Part shown: piece after piece, positions 1 to 10,139 of the stretch
How the letters are laid out: each line of letters starts with the position of its first letter
How positions within the stretch are numbered: the stretch's first letter is position 1
Assembly: GCA_001839685.1 (NCBI GenBank)
Contig: MLAK01001212.1
Coordinates: 1-26,940 of the forward strand
Source of the DNA: Tritrichomonas foetus
Taxonomy: Eukaryota > Parabasalia > Tritrichomonadida > Tritrichomonadidae
Reading direction: 5' to 3'
Length of the DNA stretch: 26,940 bases
The notes under the pieces: generated by a model
What the model was told of the DNA's origin: nothing
Database searches by the model: none
What the model saw: only the letters and a program-made list of their open reading frames with translations
Translations under genes and position numbers: made by a program

Positions 1-87
1 CTAGCCCAGTACTGATGTAGCCCGCGACTGCTTAATTTCCAGGTTCGGAATGGAGCTGGATGTATCCAGCCGGGTATGGCCGCTTCA
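1..87 (-). rRNA. 5S ribosomal RNA, 5' part, truncated by the window edge
   Basis: Read on the minus strand, this segment begins with GGCCATACC a few bases from its 5' end. It continues through CATCCAGCTCCATTCCGAAC, then AAATTAAGCAG, then CGGGCTACATCAGTACTGGG. These blocks match, in order, the conserved helices and loops of eukaryotic 5S rRNA, including the internal control region bound by TFIIIA and used by RNA polymerase III. The last 30 or so bases of the gene and its T-run terminator lie outside the window. The 5' end is placed by analogy, about six bases before GGCCATACC, and could be off by a few bases. It is GC-rich compared with everything around it, as expected for a structural RNA. 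Confidence 0.9.
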
Positions 88-442
88 ATAGATTGTTTCT
101 GTTTACACATTTAAACTTATTTATTATTTAACTTAGAATTAACTGTTTTTTTGTTTATTCTTTATAAATTTCTCTTTTGTTTTGTTAATATTTTTTATAT
201 TTGATATATTTTTTAATATTTATTTCTTTAATTATTCTTCTAATAATTCTTATATGATTACCGATTTTAATTCAAATTCTTAAAATATTCTACTTTATAG
301 TTTTGTAAAATATAATAATAATAATCATAATAAAAATCCTATTATTTTCTTTCGAATTCTTATTCATGATATAATTATGATTAGCAATTGAATATAAAAT
401 CATTTCTCACAAAAAATAGAGTTAAAAATTTAATCAAACAAA
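88..442. other. AT-rich spacer between 5S rRNA and the coiled-coil gene
   Basis: This stretch of about 355 bases lies upstream of the 5S gene and downstream of the stop codon of the minus-strand coiled-coil gene. It is very AT-rich with short poly-T and TA-rich runs. I see no ORF of useful length, tRNA, or repeat in it. It should hold the 3' UTR and poly(A) site of the coiled-coil gene. Confidence 0.6.
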
Positions 443-2722
443 TTACATTTGGTTTAATCCGGGTTTTGGTCTTGGAGCACGATCTTTTGTTCCAATTGGA
501 AAGTTATCTATTTGAAATGTTGGTTCAGTGACATGATAATCTTCGATTGTGCTTTCTTTTTGTATGTTTTCTTCGGCATTTTCTTGATCTTTTTCAAATT
601 TCAGTTCATTATCGGCTTCGTTGTCTCCATCTTCTTCATTTTCTTCTTCGTCAGATTTATATGCATTCCGCTTTTCTGAATTATTCCGACTGAAAAACTC
701 AGATGAGTTGCGAACCATGATCGGCACTGAACACAATGTTAGAGGAACTTCTTGAAGTCCAGAAAAATTCAAATCACTGAGAGGAATTCGTAATAAATCG
801 TCGGTTAAGGGCGATTTAGCACATATTTTCTTTTTTTGTTCCTCAGAAATGTTTTCTCTTTGAATATTCTCATTTTGGTAATTTAAAATGTTTCCTAAAT
901 TGGATTCATTTGCAGCTTCAATTATATAATGGAAACATTTTGTTTGACCATCACTATTATGACTTAAATTGCTTTTGTTGCTTAAATTACTGTTATTGCT
1001 GGGAGATTGTTTAATTTTGTTGGTTGATGAAACATCTGTTGAAGAAGAACGTTTAATATTTATGTTAAAATCACTGTTATCAATTGCGTTAGATTTTTGT
1101 GATAATGATTCTTTATTAGAAGTTCGTGAGTTTCCAGATGAAATTGAATTGTTTGAATTCACATTTTGACACAAAAAATCATCATTTTTTCTTTCTTCGG
1201 GAATCAGGTCATTCAAATCCTTTGGAATATCCTCATTACTCATTAAAAATTTGCTTCGAACGTTGTTTAGAATTTGGTCTTCTATTTTTTCTTCTTCAAA
1301 ATATGAGCATTTTTGTCTTGCAAAGAAACTGTTGGAATCAGCTGAATTTGGTGGTGAAATGAAAGTATCTTTAGAATTGCTTGTTGATAATCGATTCACT
1401 CTTTTTGGCTCTGTGTTTGGTGCTTCAGGAATCTCAACATAATTTTGAACTATGTCGCTTTTTCCCTCATTATATTCATATGGTGATTTCAATGATTTTA
1501 CAAATTCATTTGGAGTCCAACCTCCAGAATTATTTATATCATTATTTTGTATATTATCAATACTATTGTTTATGCTGTTATTTATGCTATTTATATTTTT
1601 GAAACTGTTAATTGAATTGTTGATGTTATCATCTTTTTTAAGAAGAGCGTCGACTGATGCTTTGTGGCTTTCTTCATCATCAATCTCTGCGAATACACTG
1701 TTTACTTTGCTTGGTGTTTCATATAAACTTGGATCCATTGGTTTTAATGGCTTCTTGAAAATGATTCTTTGACATCTTCTTGGAAATCTTCTCCCGTTTG
1801 CATTTTGATTCAAATTAGCTTGATTTGTTTGATTATTATTGTTAGTTGTTGTTGTTGGCATTAAGATTTTTCGTTTGGGGTTTTGATGGAGAGTTATTGG
1901 AATTGGATTTCCAGCTTTTCTATTCGTTGAACGAGACATTAATTCGATTCGATTTTCAGTATTACTAATTTGAGAGAGAATTGCATCAATTTCAATTTTC
2001 CTTCGATCGATTTCTTGGCGATCTTTGTTGATAGATATTGAGTAATTTCTTTGTAAACTCAGTAGTTGTTTTTCAATATCATTTATTTGATCATTCAATG
2101 AATTGATTTTCCCAATTGAAATTTGGCAGTTATTTTTGTCACTTTTTGATTCTTTATTTGAAAAGTCAATTATTTTTGAATTTTTAGTTTCAATTTTTTG
2201 AATCAAGCTTTGATTTTCTTTCTGAAGTTTTTCAATTTCTTCTTTTGCGGTTGAAATTCGGTTGTTTGAAATATCAACTTTATTGGATATGATTTGGAGA
2301 TCATTGTGAATTTGATTATTGGCATTAGAGTTGTTCATATGAAGAAGAGTAAAACTTTGCCGAGCGAGAGTTGATTTTAATTCTTTATTGCGATTTTTTA
2401 AATTCTCCAAAAATTCTGAAAAACGGCTGTCGAAAAGGTGAAATCTGTCATCGTTCAGGCTAATTTCATTATTTGTCGAATTATCTGTGCGCGATTGATC
2501 ATCTCTTGTTAATGTATCGTTTCCATGATGTAAGTCAGTAGTTTGAGATATATCGGACATGCGAAAGTCGATTGAAGCTCGAACGAGAGAGACGATATTT
2601 TGGAAATTCGAGTCTGTGTGGCCGTTTATTTCTGGTAGGTTTGAGAATGTCGTCACGTTAAGAAAGACCTCACTGAAGACTTCCGAAAGAGTTGAGAGTC
2701 CTTCGAACGTGTTGAAAGACAT
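443..2722 (-). CDS. Coiled-coil, Asn/Ser-rich protein of unknown function
   Basis: I do not recognise this 759-residue protein. The start is set at the ATG at 2722, because the longer open frame would need a TTG start. An unstructured N-terminus (1-95) precedes a long coiled-coil-type stretch (about 98-265) rich in Leu/Ile heptads with Lys, Glu and Asn. A basic, proline-containing patch follows (about 270-330: RKA, PKRK, GRRFPRRC, KKPLKP). The rest is low-complexity, including an Asn/Ile/Ser run near bases 1530-1640 and a very acidic segment near the C-terminus (EEENEEDGDNEAD). There is no signal peptide or membrane segment. The basic patch could be a nuclear signal or bind a polymer, but this is a guess. 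A cytoskeletal or nuclear scaffold role would fit. It ends in TAA. Confidence 0.75.
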   Translation of the reverse strand: MSFNTFEGLSTLSEVFSEVFLNVTTFSNLPEINGHTDSNFQNIVSLVRASIDFRMSDISQTTDLHHGNDTLTRDDQSRTDNSTNNEISLNDDRFHLFDSRFSEFLENLKNRNKELKSTLARQSFTLLHMNNSNANNQIHNDLQIISNKVDISNNRISTAKEEIEKLQKENQSLIQKIETKNSKIIDFSNKESKSDKNNCQISIGKINSLNDQINDIEKQLLSLQRNYSISINKDRQEIDRRKIEIDAILSQISNTENRIELMSRSTNRKAGNPIPITLHQNPKRKILMPTTTTNNNNQTNQANLNQNANGRRFPRRCQRIIFKKPLKPMDPSLYETPSKVNSVFAEIDDEESHKASVDALLKKDDNINNSINSFKNINSINNSINNSIDNIQNNDINNSGGWTPNEFVKSLKSPYEYNEGKSDIVQNYVEIPEAPNTEPKRVNRLSTSNSKDTFISPPNSADSNSFFARQKCSYFEEEKIEDQILNNVRSKFLMSNEDIPKDLNDLIPEERKNDDFLCQNVNSNNSISSGNSRTSNKESLSQKSNAIDNSDFNINIKRSSSTDVSSTNKIKQSPSNNSNLSNKSNLSHNSDGQTKCFHYIIEAANESNLGNILNYQNENIQRENISEEQKKKICAKSPLTDDLLRIPLSDLNFSGLQEVPLTLCSVPIMVRNSSEFFSRNNSEKRNAYKSDEEENEEDGDNEADNELKFEKDQENAEENIQKESTIEDYHVTEPTFQIDNFPIGTKDRAPRPKPGLNQM

Positions 2723-3121
2723 TTTCTGAAGATGGATAACGTATTTATGACAAGATAAACTTATGAAAAAGCTCCCGAAAAATTTTACTTCAATTGAAAT
2801 TAGATTCCCCAATAACCAACTTTTTCAAAGCTCAATTCCAAGATTGAGAATATATAACAATCACAAAAATTTCGGTAAAAGAAATATCCTGACGGTTCAA
2901 CTTTCTCATTACTCAAGAAAATGAAAACAAAGAATATTTTTATGATTCCTCAAAATTGTAAAATTTTAACAAAGTTTGATTCAGTAGATAATTCGGAAAA
3001 TCTGTTTTTGTTTTAATTATTATTTTATTTTATTTACACACGTCACTTTTTGATATGATCGTTATTCAACTTTTTGATAACTACGATAAAGACTTCATTA
3101 ATAAACGTTCTTCAATCAAAA
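2723..3121. promoter_or_regulatory. Divergent promoter region between coiled-coil and zinc-knuckle genes
   Basis: These 399 bases separate two head-to-head genes and should carry both promoters. The minus-strand gene has a TCATA about 30 bases upstream of its ATG and a TTCAGAAA directly before it. The plus-strand gene has TTCAATCAAAA abutting its ATG. Short initiator-like elements next to the start codon are typical of trichomonads, but none here is a perfect consensus for both genes. Open frames that extend into this region either lack ATG starts or are short. Confidence 0.35.
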
Positions 3122-3769
3122 ATGATTTCCAAAGATTTATCCGAGATCATCGAAAGATTTCAAGAAACTGTAGACACTATCGATCAATTTTCATTCGAAA
3201 AAAACGAAAACGCAAAAGTCTTCTTACAAAACGGCGACAGGAAATCCGCAATTTTATCCCTGAAAATGAAGCAAGTCAGTGATGCTTTGCAAGCGCAAAT
3301 TGTGTTCATCACAGAATTTTTGGAAAAACAGAGCGAAAGAATTAATGAATACAATTCCAATTCCCAAAAATCAGATAAAATTATTTGTCTGCTCTGTCAA
3401 AATGATGTAAATAATTCAAATAATATTCTATGTAGTGGCTGCTATCAAAATCTAACAAATAAAAAACTCTTTGATCAATACAAAATTATCGTAAATAAAG
3501 AGGATTCCAAATACTTCGATAATTTTGAAATGTTTCTTCAAGGAAACATTGAAGATGTTATTAAAGAATGCGCCAATAATGTGAGTGACGAAACAATTGA
3601 GCCAGACATTTACATACTTGGAAATGAAATTTCTACAGAAGAAGAAGAAAACTTCCATGATGATCTTCTCGAGGACTATGATGATAATGAAGAAGAGGTA
3701 GATACTCCAATTGATACAAGCAACAAAAATGCAGTTAATGATCTCAATGAGGTGCTAGCTTTTGTTTAA
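3122..3769 (+). CDS. Small protein with CxxC-x11-CxxC knuckle and acidic tail, function unknown
   Basis: This is a 215-residue protein. The start is placed at the ATG at 3122 because the initiator-like TTCAATC immediately precedes it; the frame remains open upstream to 3074. Residues 1-80 look helical and charged, with an AKVFLQNGDRKSAILSLKMK stretch. Cys89, Cys92, Cys104 and Cys107 form a CxxC-x11-CxxC set that could bind one zinc ion. Residues 170-195 are strongly acidic (EEEEN, DDLLEDYDDNEEE). The helical part vaguely resembles the basic helices of ESCRT-III/Snf7 proteins, but I would not assign that family. It lies tail to tail with the kinase-like gene, with a large microsatellite between them. 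It is an expressed-looking gene of unknown function. Confidence 0.7.
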   Translation: MISKDLSEIIERFQETVDTIDQFSFEKNENAKVFLQNGDRKSAILSLKMKQVSDALQAQIVFITEFLEKQSERINEYNSNSQKSDKIICLLCQNDVNNSNNILCSGCYQNLTNKKLFDQYKIIVNKEDSKYFDNFEMFLQGNIEDVIKECANNVSDETIEPDIYILGNEISTEEEENFHDDLLEDYDDNEEEVDTPIDTSNKNAVNDLNEVLAFV

Positions 3770-4306
<537 letters not shown>

Positions 4307-5383
4307 TTATTGCTCTTGTGGAGTATTTTCATCATCATTCTTCACTTCACTTTCTGTGTTTTCATTTTGTGATGCTTCTTTTTTGCGTCTTTTTTCGCCT
4401 TGACGGAGTTTTTCCACGATTGTTCCTCTTGCTTGCGGATCAATTGCCGCTTCTCTCCTCTTCTCCAGAAAAGCAACAATTTTTTCAACAGGAGGATTCC
4501 AGTTTTTCTCGCCTGCCGACTCTTCAGAAATCCAGGGATGATTCAATGCACCTTTGGCAGTTATTCTCGCCTTGATATCAACAGTTAGGCACTTTTCGAT
4601 GAAATCTTTTGCATCAGCAGATATTTTATTCTCTTCAAAGTCTTCCCCAAAGTCAATTGTGCCTGTGACTATCCCCTGGTACCTCTTGAAGTCGGTCTCG
4701 CCAAACGGGGAGCGGCCAGTCAGCAAGAAGAAAGAAAGAACGCCGATGTTCCAAAGATCCGATTCGAGCGAAGGCTCGCCATTTTTGAGGAGTTCTGGCG
4801 GAAGGAATTCAGGCGAGCCAGCACTTGATGAAACCAAGGCTTCATTTTTCAATATTTTGGAATATCCAAAATCTGCAATCTTCAATTTTCCATCTTGAAA
4901 CAGAATATTTTCTGGCTTCAGGTTATTGTGTGCTATTTTGTTAGTATGTAGATAATCAATAAAAGAAACAATTTCTCTGATAAAATTCGAAGCAGTTTTT
5001 TCAGAAAATTCTGAGCCATTCAATTTTTTGAATTTGTCCAACAAATTTCCATCGTTGGCATATTCATTGATGAGTATGAGAACTTTTTCATCGCCAAAAA
5101 TATCGATAATTTTGACCATGTTTGGATGGTCAAATTTTGAGAGAATTTGAAGGAATCCCCAAAGGCTCATTGGCGGCCCAACAAAGTTCCTGGAGATTGT
5201 CTTGGCAATATAATTATTGGAATTTTCTTTTGATTTGACAAGATCGACTGTTGAAGTAACACCAACTTCGATATTCTGGATAACTTCGTATTTAGCTTTA
5301 AATTCGGAGAGCGGTCTGATTTTCTTGGTATCTTCTTTGTCGATGAATTGAACAGGATCGCCGATGATTCTTGAGGGTTTCAT
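4307..5383 (-). CDS. CAMK-like protein kinase fold, predicted pseudokinase
   Basis: This 358-residue protein has a serine/threonine kinase domain at about 32-285. The ATP-anchoring Lys is present (K61 in YIAK), as are DFG (171-173), PPE (195-197), the DxW Asp (D209) and the subdomain XI Arg (R273). The catalytic loop, however, reads HNNLKPEN (152-159) instead of HRDLKPEN, so the proton-accepting Asp is Asn154. The glycine-rich loop is degraded (IEVGVTSTV). No Glu occurs in the helix C region (about 66-86), where the K-E salt bridge partner should sit. HRD-Asp loss usually abolishes phosphotransfer, so a scaffold or allosteric role is inferred. The C-terminus (about 300-358) is a charged Lys/Glu tail. 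The start is the ATG at 5383; the frame stays open upstream. Overall shape resembles CaMK/DAPK-type kinases. Confidence 0.9.
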   Translation of the reverse strand: MKPSRIIGDPVQFIDKEDTKKIRPLSEFKAKYEVIQNIEVGVTSTVDLVKSKENSNNYIAKTISRNFVGPPMSLWGFLQILSKFDHPNMVKIIDIFGDEKVLILINEYANDGNLLDKFKKLNGSEFSEKTASNFIREIVSFIDYLHTNKIAHNNLKPENILFQDGKLKIADFGYSKILKNEALVSSSAGSPEFLPPELLKNGEPSLESDLWNIGVLSFFLLTGRSPFGETDFKRYQGIVTGTIDFGEDFEENKISADAKDFIEKCLTVDIKARITAKGALNHPWISEESAGEKNWNPPVEKIVAFLEKRREAAIDPQARGTIVEKLRQGEKRRKKEASQNENTESEVKNDDENTPQEQ

Positions 5384-5908
5384 TCGAAAGAAAATATTGA
5401 AAAAAACGGATTCTTTTATATAGGTCAAAAATTGAATGTGATGGTGAATTAAATTTAATAGAAGGCAGTTTTGGCATGTATACTTTTTCATTGATAGCAA
5501 GATTATATTTGAATATATAATTGGTCAAACAATATCACAGAATCTAATTTGAAAATTTATTTTGTTCATTCAGAATATGTTCCTCGAAATAGTCAAAAAA
5601 TATACTATCTAAAAATTTTATTCAATCTTAATCTAGAATACGTATATGAACAATTCATTTATTATCATGCAATATCACCATATCAATTCTGAAAATGAAT
5701 TCACTCATTGTGAAATGAATAAATCTATTTTTTGTTATTGATTAGCAGTACAAATTTGAAATAAAAAATTATTATCATAAATAATGACTTGATTCAAGAA
5801 AAAGACAGTAAATTCAAAAAGTTTGATGAAATAATAAATAGTAAGAAATGGTGTCAAATATAAATTTATTTACGAGCATAGTAAATGAAAAGTAATGTCA
5901 CACATCAA
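5384..5908. other. AT-rich spacer upstream of the kinase-like gene
   Basis: About 525 bases lie between the start of the kinase-like gene and the stop of the RhoGEF gene, both on the minus strand. A TTTCAATA element lies about 17 bases upstream of the kinase ATG. No ORF with coding character, RNA gene, or repeat is visible. It should hold the kinase promoter and the RhoGEF 3' UTR. Confidence 0.5.
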
Positions 5909-8900
5909 TTAGGAGTTGTCTTTGATTGATTGGATTGGAAGCTTAGGTACTGGGAAGGAGATAACTTGAACATCCCTGTCATTTTTATGACCATCTTTTT
6001 CGACGATGATTGTTACAACTTTGTCTTCTTCGTTTTCTTCTTCAACATCAGAGTGAATTTCAATGTTTGGAAGCTTTCTTGTTCCTCCAGCTGAAAGTAC
6101 AGATTTAGCGAGCGATTTTATGGAGTTTACATCACAATGATCATTGTCTTCATTTTCGAGATCATTTCTCTGATTGTTTATGTTCCTTGAGCCAGAATTA
6201 GTTCCATATGACTTTGGAGAATTGTTTTGCGACTTATTAAACAATTGCATAGAATTAAAAGAACCTTTTGAAGTATTTGGTGAAATATTAAAAGAATTAT
6301 TATTTGATGACTGGCCAGAAAGATGACTTGAGTAACGACGGGGGACTTTATTGGATTGTTTTGAGAATGAAGCGTTATTTGAACGTGAAAAGCGTGGCGA
6401 TTGTTGAGCTGATCGTTGTGCAGAGTGGCGAGGTGAAGAAAGTGTGCTGTTTGATGAAAGGAAGCGAAATTGAACATCATCATCATTATTGAACATTTTC
6501 ATGTATTGTTCAATCTTTTCTTGCCGTTCTTGAGGGGTGTAAATCTTGCCTGGACTGTCTGGAGAGGATTTGAACATACTAGCTGTTGGACTTCTGGCTG
6601 ATCTCGCTCCACTGCTTCCGCGTGGTGAAAAAACAGAGCGGCTTTCTTCAGGATCTTCCTTTGGAGTAATTTTTGTGTTATTTAAATAAACAACACGTTG
6701 GGGACGTTGGGAGCGAATTGAGGCTGTATCGGATTTCTTGGAACTTGTGCTTTCATCACCATAGAATTGTTTGAACAAAGTATTCAGTCTTTCACTGTCT
6801 TGGTCGAAGTATTTTACATAGTTATATGGTCTTCTACCTTCACTTTCACCGCTTTTTGTGCTGAAGCTGTTTTGGGCATTGATGTACCTTTTTGCGGGAA
6901 TATCCATACTATTATTGTAATTAGCGCTGTAACTGCGTGATGAATGGATATCATCACTGAATTCAGGATTAAGCGATTTGAAAGATAGACTATCAAATGG
7001 AATCAAATCCGTCTGTGTCTGAATTGTCGCTCTGGTTTGGGTAGAAGGTTTAGTTCGATTGTAACCGCCGAGATTGAGGTTTGGAATAGTGCCAGTGTTT
7101 GATGCGATTCCATATGATGATGCATTTCGGAGATTCGAGTTTGTATTTCTGGCGCGTGGACGGAATTTTTCGGCAAATGAGATTTCATCTAAGGAATCAG
7201 TAGTTAGTGGCTTACTTGCATCGAGTCGAAATGATGATTGTGAGAAATTCCTTGCGCTTTTAGGCTCACGTTCATTTCTTTTATATTTGGAGAAATCATA
7301 GCTCCTGTTGAGTCTGTCAGTGTCAACCATGTCTGGTGAACTTTTAATTAAAGCTTCAATATATTCTTCTGAGTCTGTAGAAATGTTTCTAGGTGTATGA
7401 TCACGAAGCTCTTCATAATATTGGTCAGCTTGAGCTTTCAATGTTTCCTCATCTGCATTTTGAGAAAACATATTCAAGAATGTTTTAACAGATTCGGGTT
7501 TTCCTTTATTTAATTGACTGAAATCAAGTTGGAGTTTAACTTTCGATGGTGTTTTTTGGGTTGCACTATCAACTTTTGATGTGTTTGTAGTGATCGAACC
7601 ATCCTCAGCAACCTCTTCGTCATCATCAACATTTTCTTCGATTTCAATTAGTTGTTCAAGATCTAATAATTCTTTTTCTCTTTTTTCAGAGGTAACTGCA
7701 GGTTCTTCGCTCAATTTCTGAATCAAATCATCAGGAACTTCCTCTTCTTCTTTCATTGCTTCTTCAAGCTGTGAAAAGTAACTTATATCATCATGTTTTC
7801 TTTTCATTTCGATTTTTACAGTGCCTGTGATCTTCGAGGAGATGTCTTCCAGTTCTTTCAATGAAAGCAACAAGTAGAAGTAATCAGGGTGGAATTTGGG
7901 TGTGTTTTCCTTTAATTCTTTAATTGCAGCGTAATATGTTAAATAATGAGTCTTTGGACGATTCAAATAGTCGATGAATGAGACGCCATTGCACTCATTT
8001 GCCAATTCTGTAAAAGTGTCATTAACATCGTCAATGAAACAATTGCTTTCAACACTTTCTACATACTTTTCGGTATTGGATATGTAAAGTAGTGACTCTT
8101 TTTTAAAGAATGATGCAATGCTTAAGAAAAGCTGACCAATTTCTGTCGAGTATCGAAAAGGTTGTTTCAAAGTGAGAACTTCGAGAATCTTAGTATGAAG
8201 GTTCAACATTTTATCTAAAAGTGGAAAAGGTGTTTCATTTTCATTTGAAAATATATCAAGATCTTTAATTCTGCTTTGCCAAAAATTGACCATTTTATCG
8301 ACGTCGTCAACAAACTTCTTTTCTTTTTCAAAAATAAGCTGTAGTGAAGTGACTCTCTGTTTCATTGAATCATATACTTCTTTTGTAGTTTGCTGAACGA
8401 AATCAAAATCTGATCTGATTTCATAATTCTTCAATTTTCCTAAAACTTCATCAACTGTCCAATTCTCTTCAAATTCTTTTGTAACGTTAGCATTTTTCGT
8501 TTCGTTATTTCCGCTTTGTTTATTAATCTCATAATTGGATGGAGTTAAATAAACATTTTTTATTGTTAGTTTAGGCTGAACAATTTCTTGGATTTTGGGA
8601 ATGATGAAACTCCTGAAATTTTGATGTTTATCATGAATTGAAAATTTGATTGGAACCTTCACAAAAAGTTGACTTGATGAATTCCTTTTTTCTTTTGTTA
8701 CTGGCTCACCTTCAAGGTTTATGCCTAGATTGTCGTTTTTATCGTCATCTCCCTTATATTCGTAGTAAAGATTCACAAAAAACAGAATCGTATCGTGAGA
8801 TATGCTATGAAATATTTGGAGGCACGGGAAGACGTTTTCAAAGCACGTCTTCGCTGGAAATTGGTTGTAGCAGTCTTTGGAATCATCTCTGGTGATAACC

Positions 8901-9088
8901 AACGACTGAATTTCGTCGAGAGAGTCATTTTTCGAATTTAAATCTATCGGATAAGAATAATTAACGGTTCTAATCCAAAGGTTGGCTTTGCTGACCAATG
9001 AACACTTTTTTAGCGATTCGATTATGTTGTCGTCGACTTCGATAAATTGGGAAGGCGCTGCGTCTGAACGCACGCAGACGTACTTCAT
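5909..9088 (-). CDS. RhoGEF (DH domain) protein with long disordered C-terminus
   Basis: This 1059-residue protein has an N-terminal region of unknown fold (1-200), followed by a probable Dbl-homology domain at about 242-422. Support for DH is the helical pattern: an opening KEVYDSMKQRVTSLQLIFEKE helix, a middle PFPLLDKMLNLHTKILEVL helix, and a closing helix matching the conserved DH core, with YLNRPKTHYLTYYAAIKEL followed by a KENTPKFHPDY-type segment. DH domains load GTP onto Rho/Rac GTPases and so steer actin. I see no clear PH domain after it. The remaining 600 residues are acidic, then Ser/Asn/Arg-rich, with many SPR/SP sites that could be phosphorylated. The start is the ATG at 9088; a two-residue longer frame would use TTG. 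TCATA and TCACA lie about 20 bases upstream and could be initiators. Confidence 0.7.
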   Translation of the reverse strand: MKYVCVRSDAAPSQFIEVDDNIIESLKKCSLVSKANLWIRTVNYSYPIDLNSKNDSLDEIQSLVITRDDSKDCYNQFPAKTCFENVFPCLQIFHSISHDTILFFVNLYYEYKGDDDKNDNLGINLEGEPVTKEKRNSSSQLFVKVPIKFSIHDKHQNFRSFIIPKIQEIVQPKLTIKNVYLTPSNYEINKQSGNNETKNANVTKEFEENWTVDEVLGKLKNYEIRSDFDFVQQTTKEVYDSMKQRVTSLQLIFEKEKKFVDDVDKMVNFWQSRIKDLDIFSNENETPFPLLDKMLNLHTKILEVLTLKQPFRYSTEIGQLFLSIASFFKKESLLYISNTEKYVESVESNCFIDDVNDTFTELANECNGVSFIDYLNRPKTHYLTYYAAIKELKENTPKFHPDYFYLLLSLKELEDISSKITGTVKIEMKRKHDDISYFSQLEEAMKEEEEVPDDLIQKLSEEPAVTSEKREKELLDLEQLIEIEENVDDDEEVAEDGSITTNTSKVDSATQKTPSKVKLQLDFSQLNKGKPESVKTFLNMFSQNADEETLKAQADQYYEELRDHTPRNISTDSEEYIEALIKSSPDMVDTDRLNRSYDFSKYKRNEREPKSARNFSQSSFRLDASKPLTTDSLDEISFAEKFRPRARNTNSNLRNASSYGIASNTGTIPNLNLGGYNRTKPSTQTRATIQTQTDLIPFDSLSFKSLNPEFSDDIHSSRSYSANYNNSMDIPAKRYINAQNSFSTKSGESEGRRPYNYVKYFDQDSERLNTLFKQFYGDESTSSKKSDTASIRSQRPQRVVYLNNTKITPKEDPEESRSVFSPRGSSGARSARSPTASMFKSSPDSPGKIYTPQERQEKIEQYMKMFNNDDDVQFRFLSSNSTLSSPRHSAQRSAQQSPRFSRSNNASFSKQSNKVPRRYSSHLSGQSSNNNSFNISPNTSKGSFNSMQLFNKSQNNSPKSYGTNSGSRNINNQRNDLENEDNDHCDVNSIKSLAKSVLSAGGTRKLPNIEIHSDVEEENEEDKVVTIIVEKDGHKNDRDVQVISFPVPKLPIQSIKDNS

Positions 9089-10139
9089 TTTCAATGGTGG
9101 TGCAATGTGATATGATATTCAAAATATAATCTCAAAAAATTCAATTCGATGTAAAATTTTTTATTCATTTATGGTGAAATAGACCATTTATTGGTTAAAT
9201 TGGGCGCTAAATTGATAACTTAATTGAAAATTGAAATTGAATGTATAAATTGGTTAGAATAACAAATATCGATATTGATCTAAGTGAAATAAATAACGGT
9301 TATGGCGAAAAGACAGTTTAATTGATTATTTTTCTTATCAGCTATTGATTCTTAATTAAGGATCGAATACATCTTTCAATGACTCATAGATTTATAGAAT
9401 AAGTTCTTAAGAGATTCTTTTTATCATCTGAGAAAAAAATTCCTCAACCAATATTCATGGAAACATAAATAATTAACAATTTTTTGTTCATAATAATGAT
9501 AATAGTATATTTTGTAATATGAAAGCGATTTCTAATAAAATATTACTATAAAAGAGAGTTAATTATGAATCACATTTTATCCGTCGACTTTTTGAAAAAA
9601 TGAACAATTTACATTAACCATCAATATTCAATTTCATTTTTATGCATTACTGTGGAATGTCTGATCAAACAACTATCTTAAACTCTGTTATCGAATATGC
9701 ATTTTTAGATTCCATTGTTCCTGGATTTATCTCTTTACATTAAAATTTCTGAATTCAGGTGTTTAATTTTGTTGTACACTCAGTTTTGTTAACACATCTG
9801 AAAATGCTCAATATTTGATAATTCATGGGGTTTGGACTCTTAAGAAAACTCTCAAAATAGATATAACGTTTCTTATTGACTTTATAATTGGCAAGAAGAA
9901 AGTTCATTGTATATCCTCAAACGATCAATCGGAAATTAAATTTCAAATTTTACATTTTTACATTCAGGAATCATTCAAATAATTAAATCATTAAAGTCCT
10001 GCACATTGAAATTAATGTTTTTGCATTTAAATTAATTCACAATTCTATGCACTAATTCAGAGTAATCAATTGTATCTTACAAAAGTTCATTTACTTGTCC
10101 TACAAAAATTGAAAGTGAACGCCTGATTATGTTCAGAAA
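9089..10139. promoter_or_regulatory. 1.05 kb divergent intergenic region
   Basis: This region separates the RhoGEF (-) and DUF3431-like (+) genes, which are head to head. It is uniformly AT-rich, and I see no ORF with coding character, no tRNA and no significant repeat. Promoters for both genes should lie near its ends: TCATATCACA at 9106-9115 on the minus strand, and GTTCAGAAA just before the plus-strand ATG. Confidence 0.4.
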
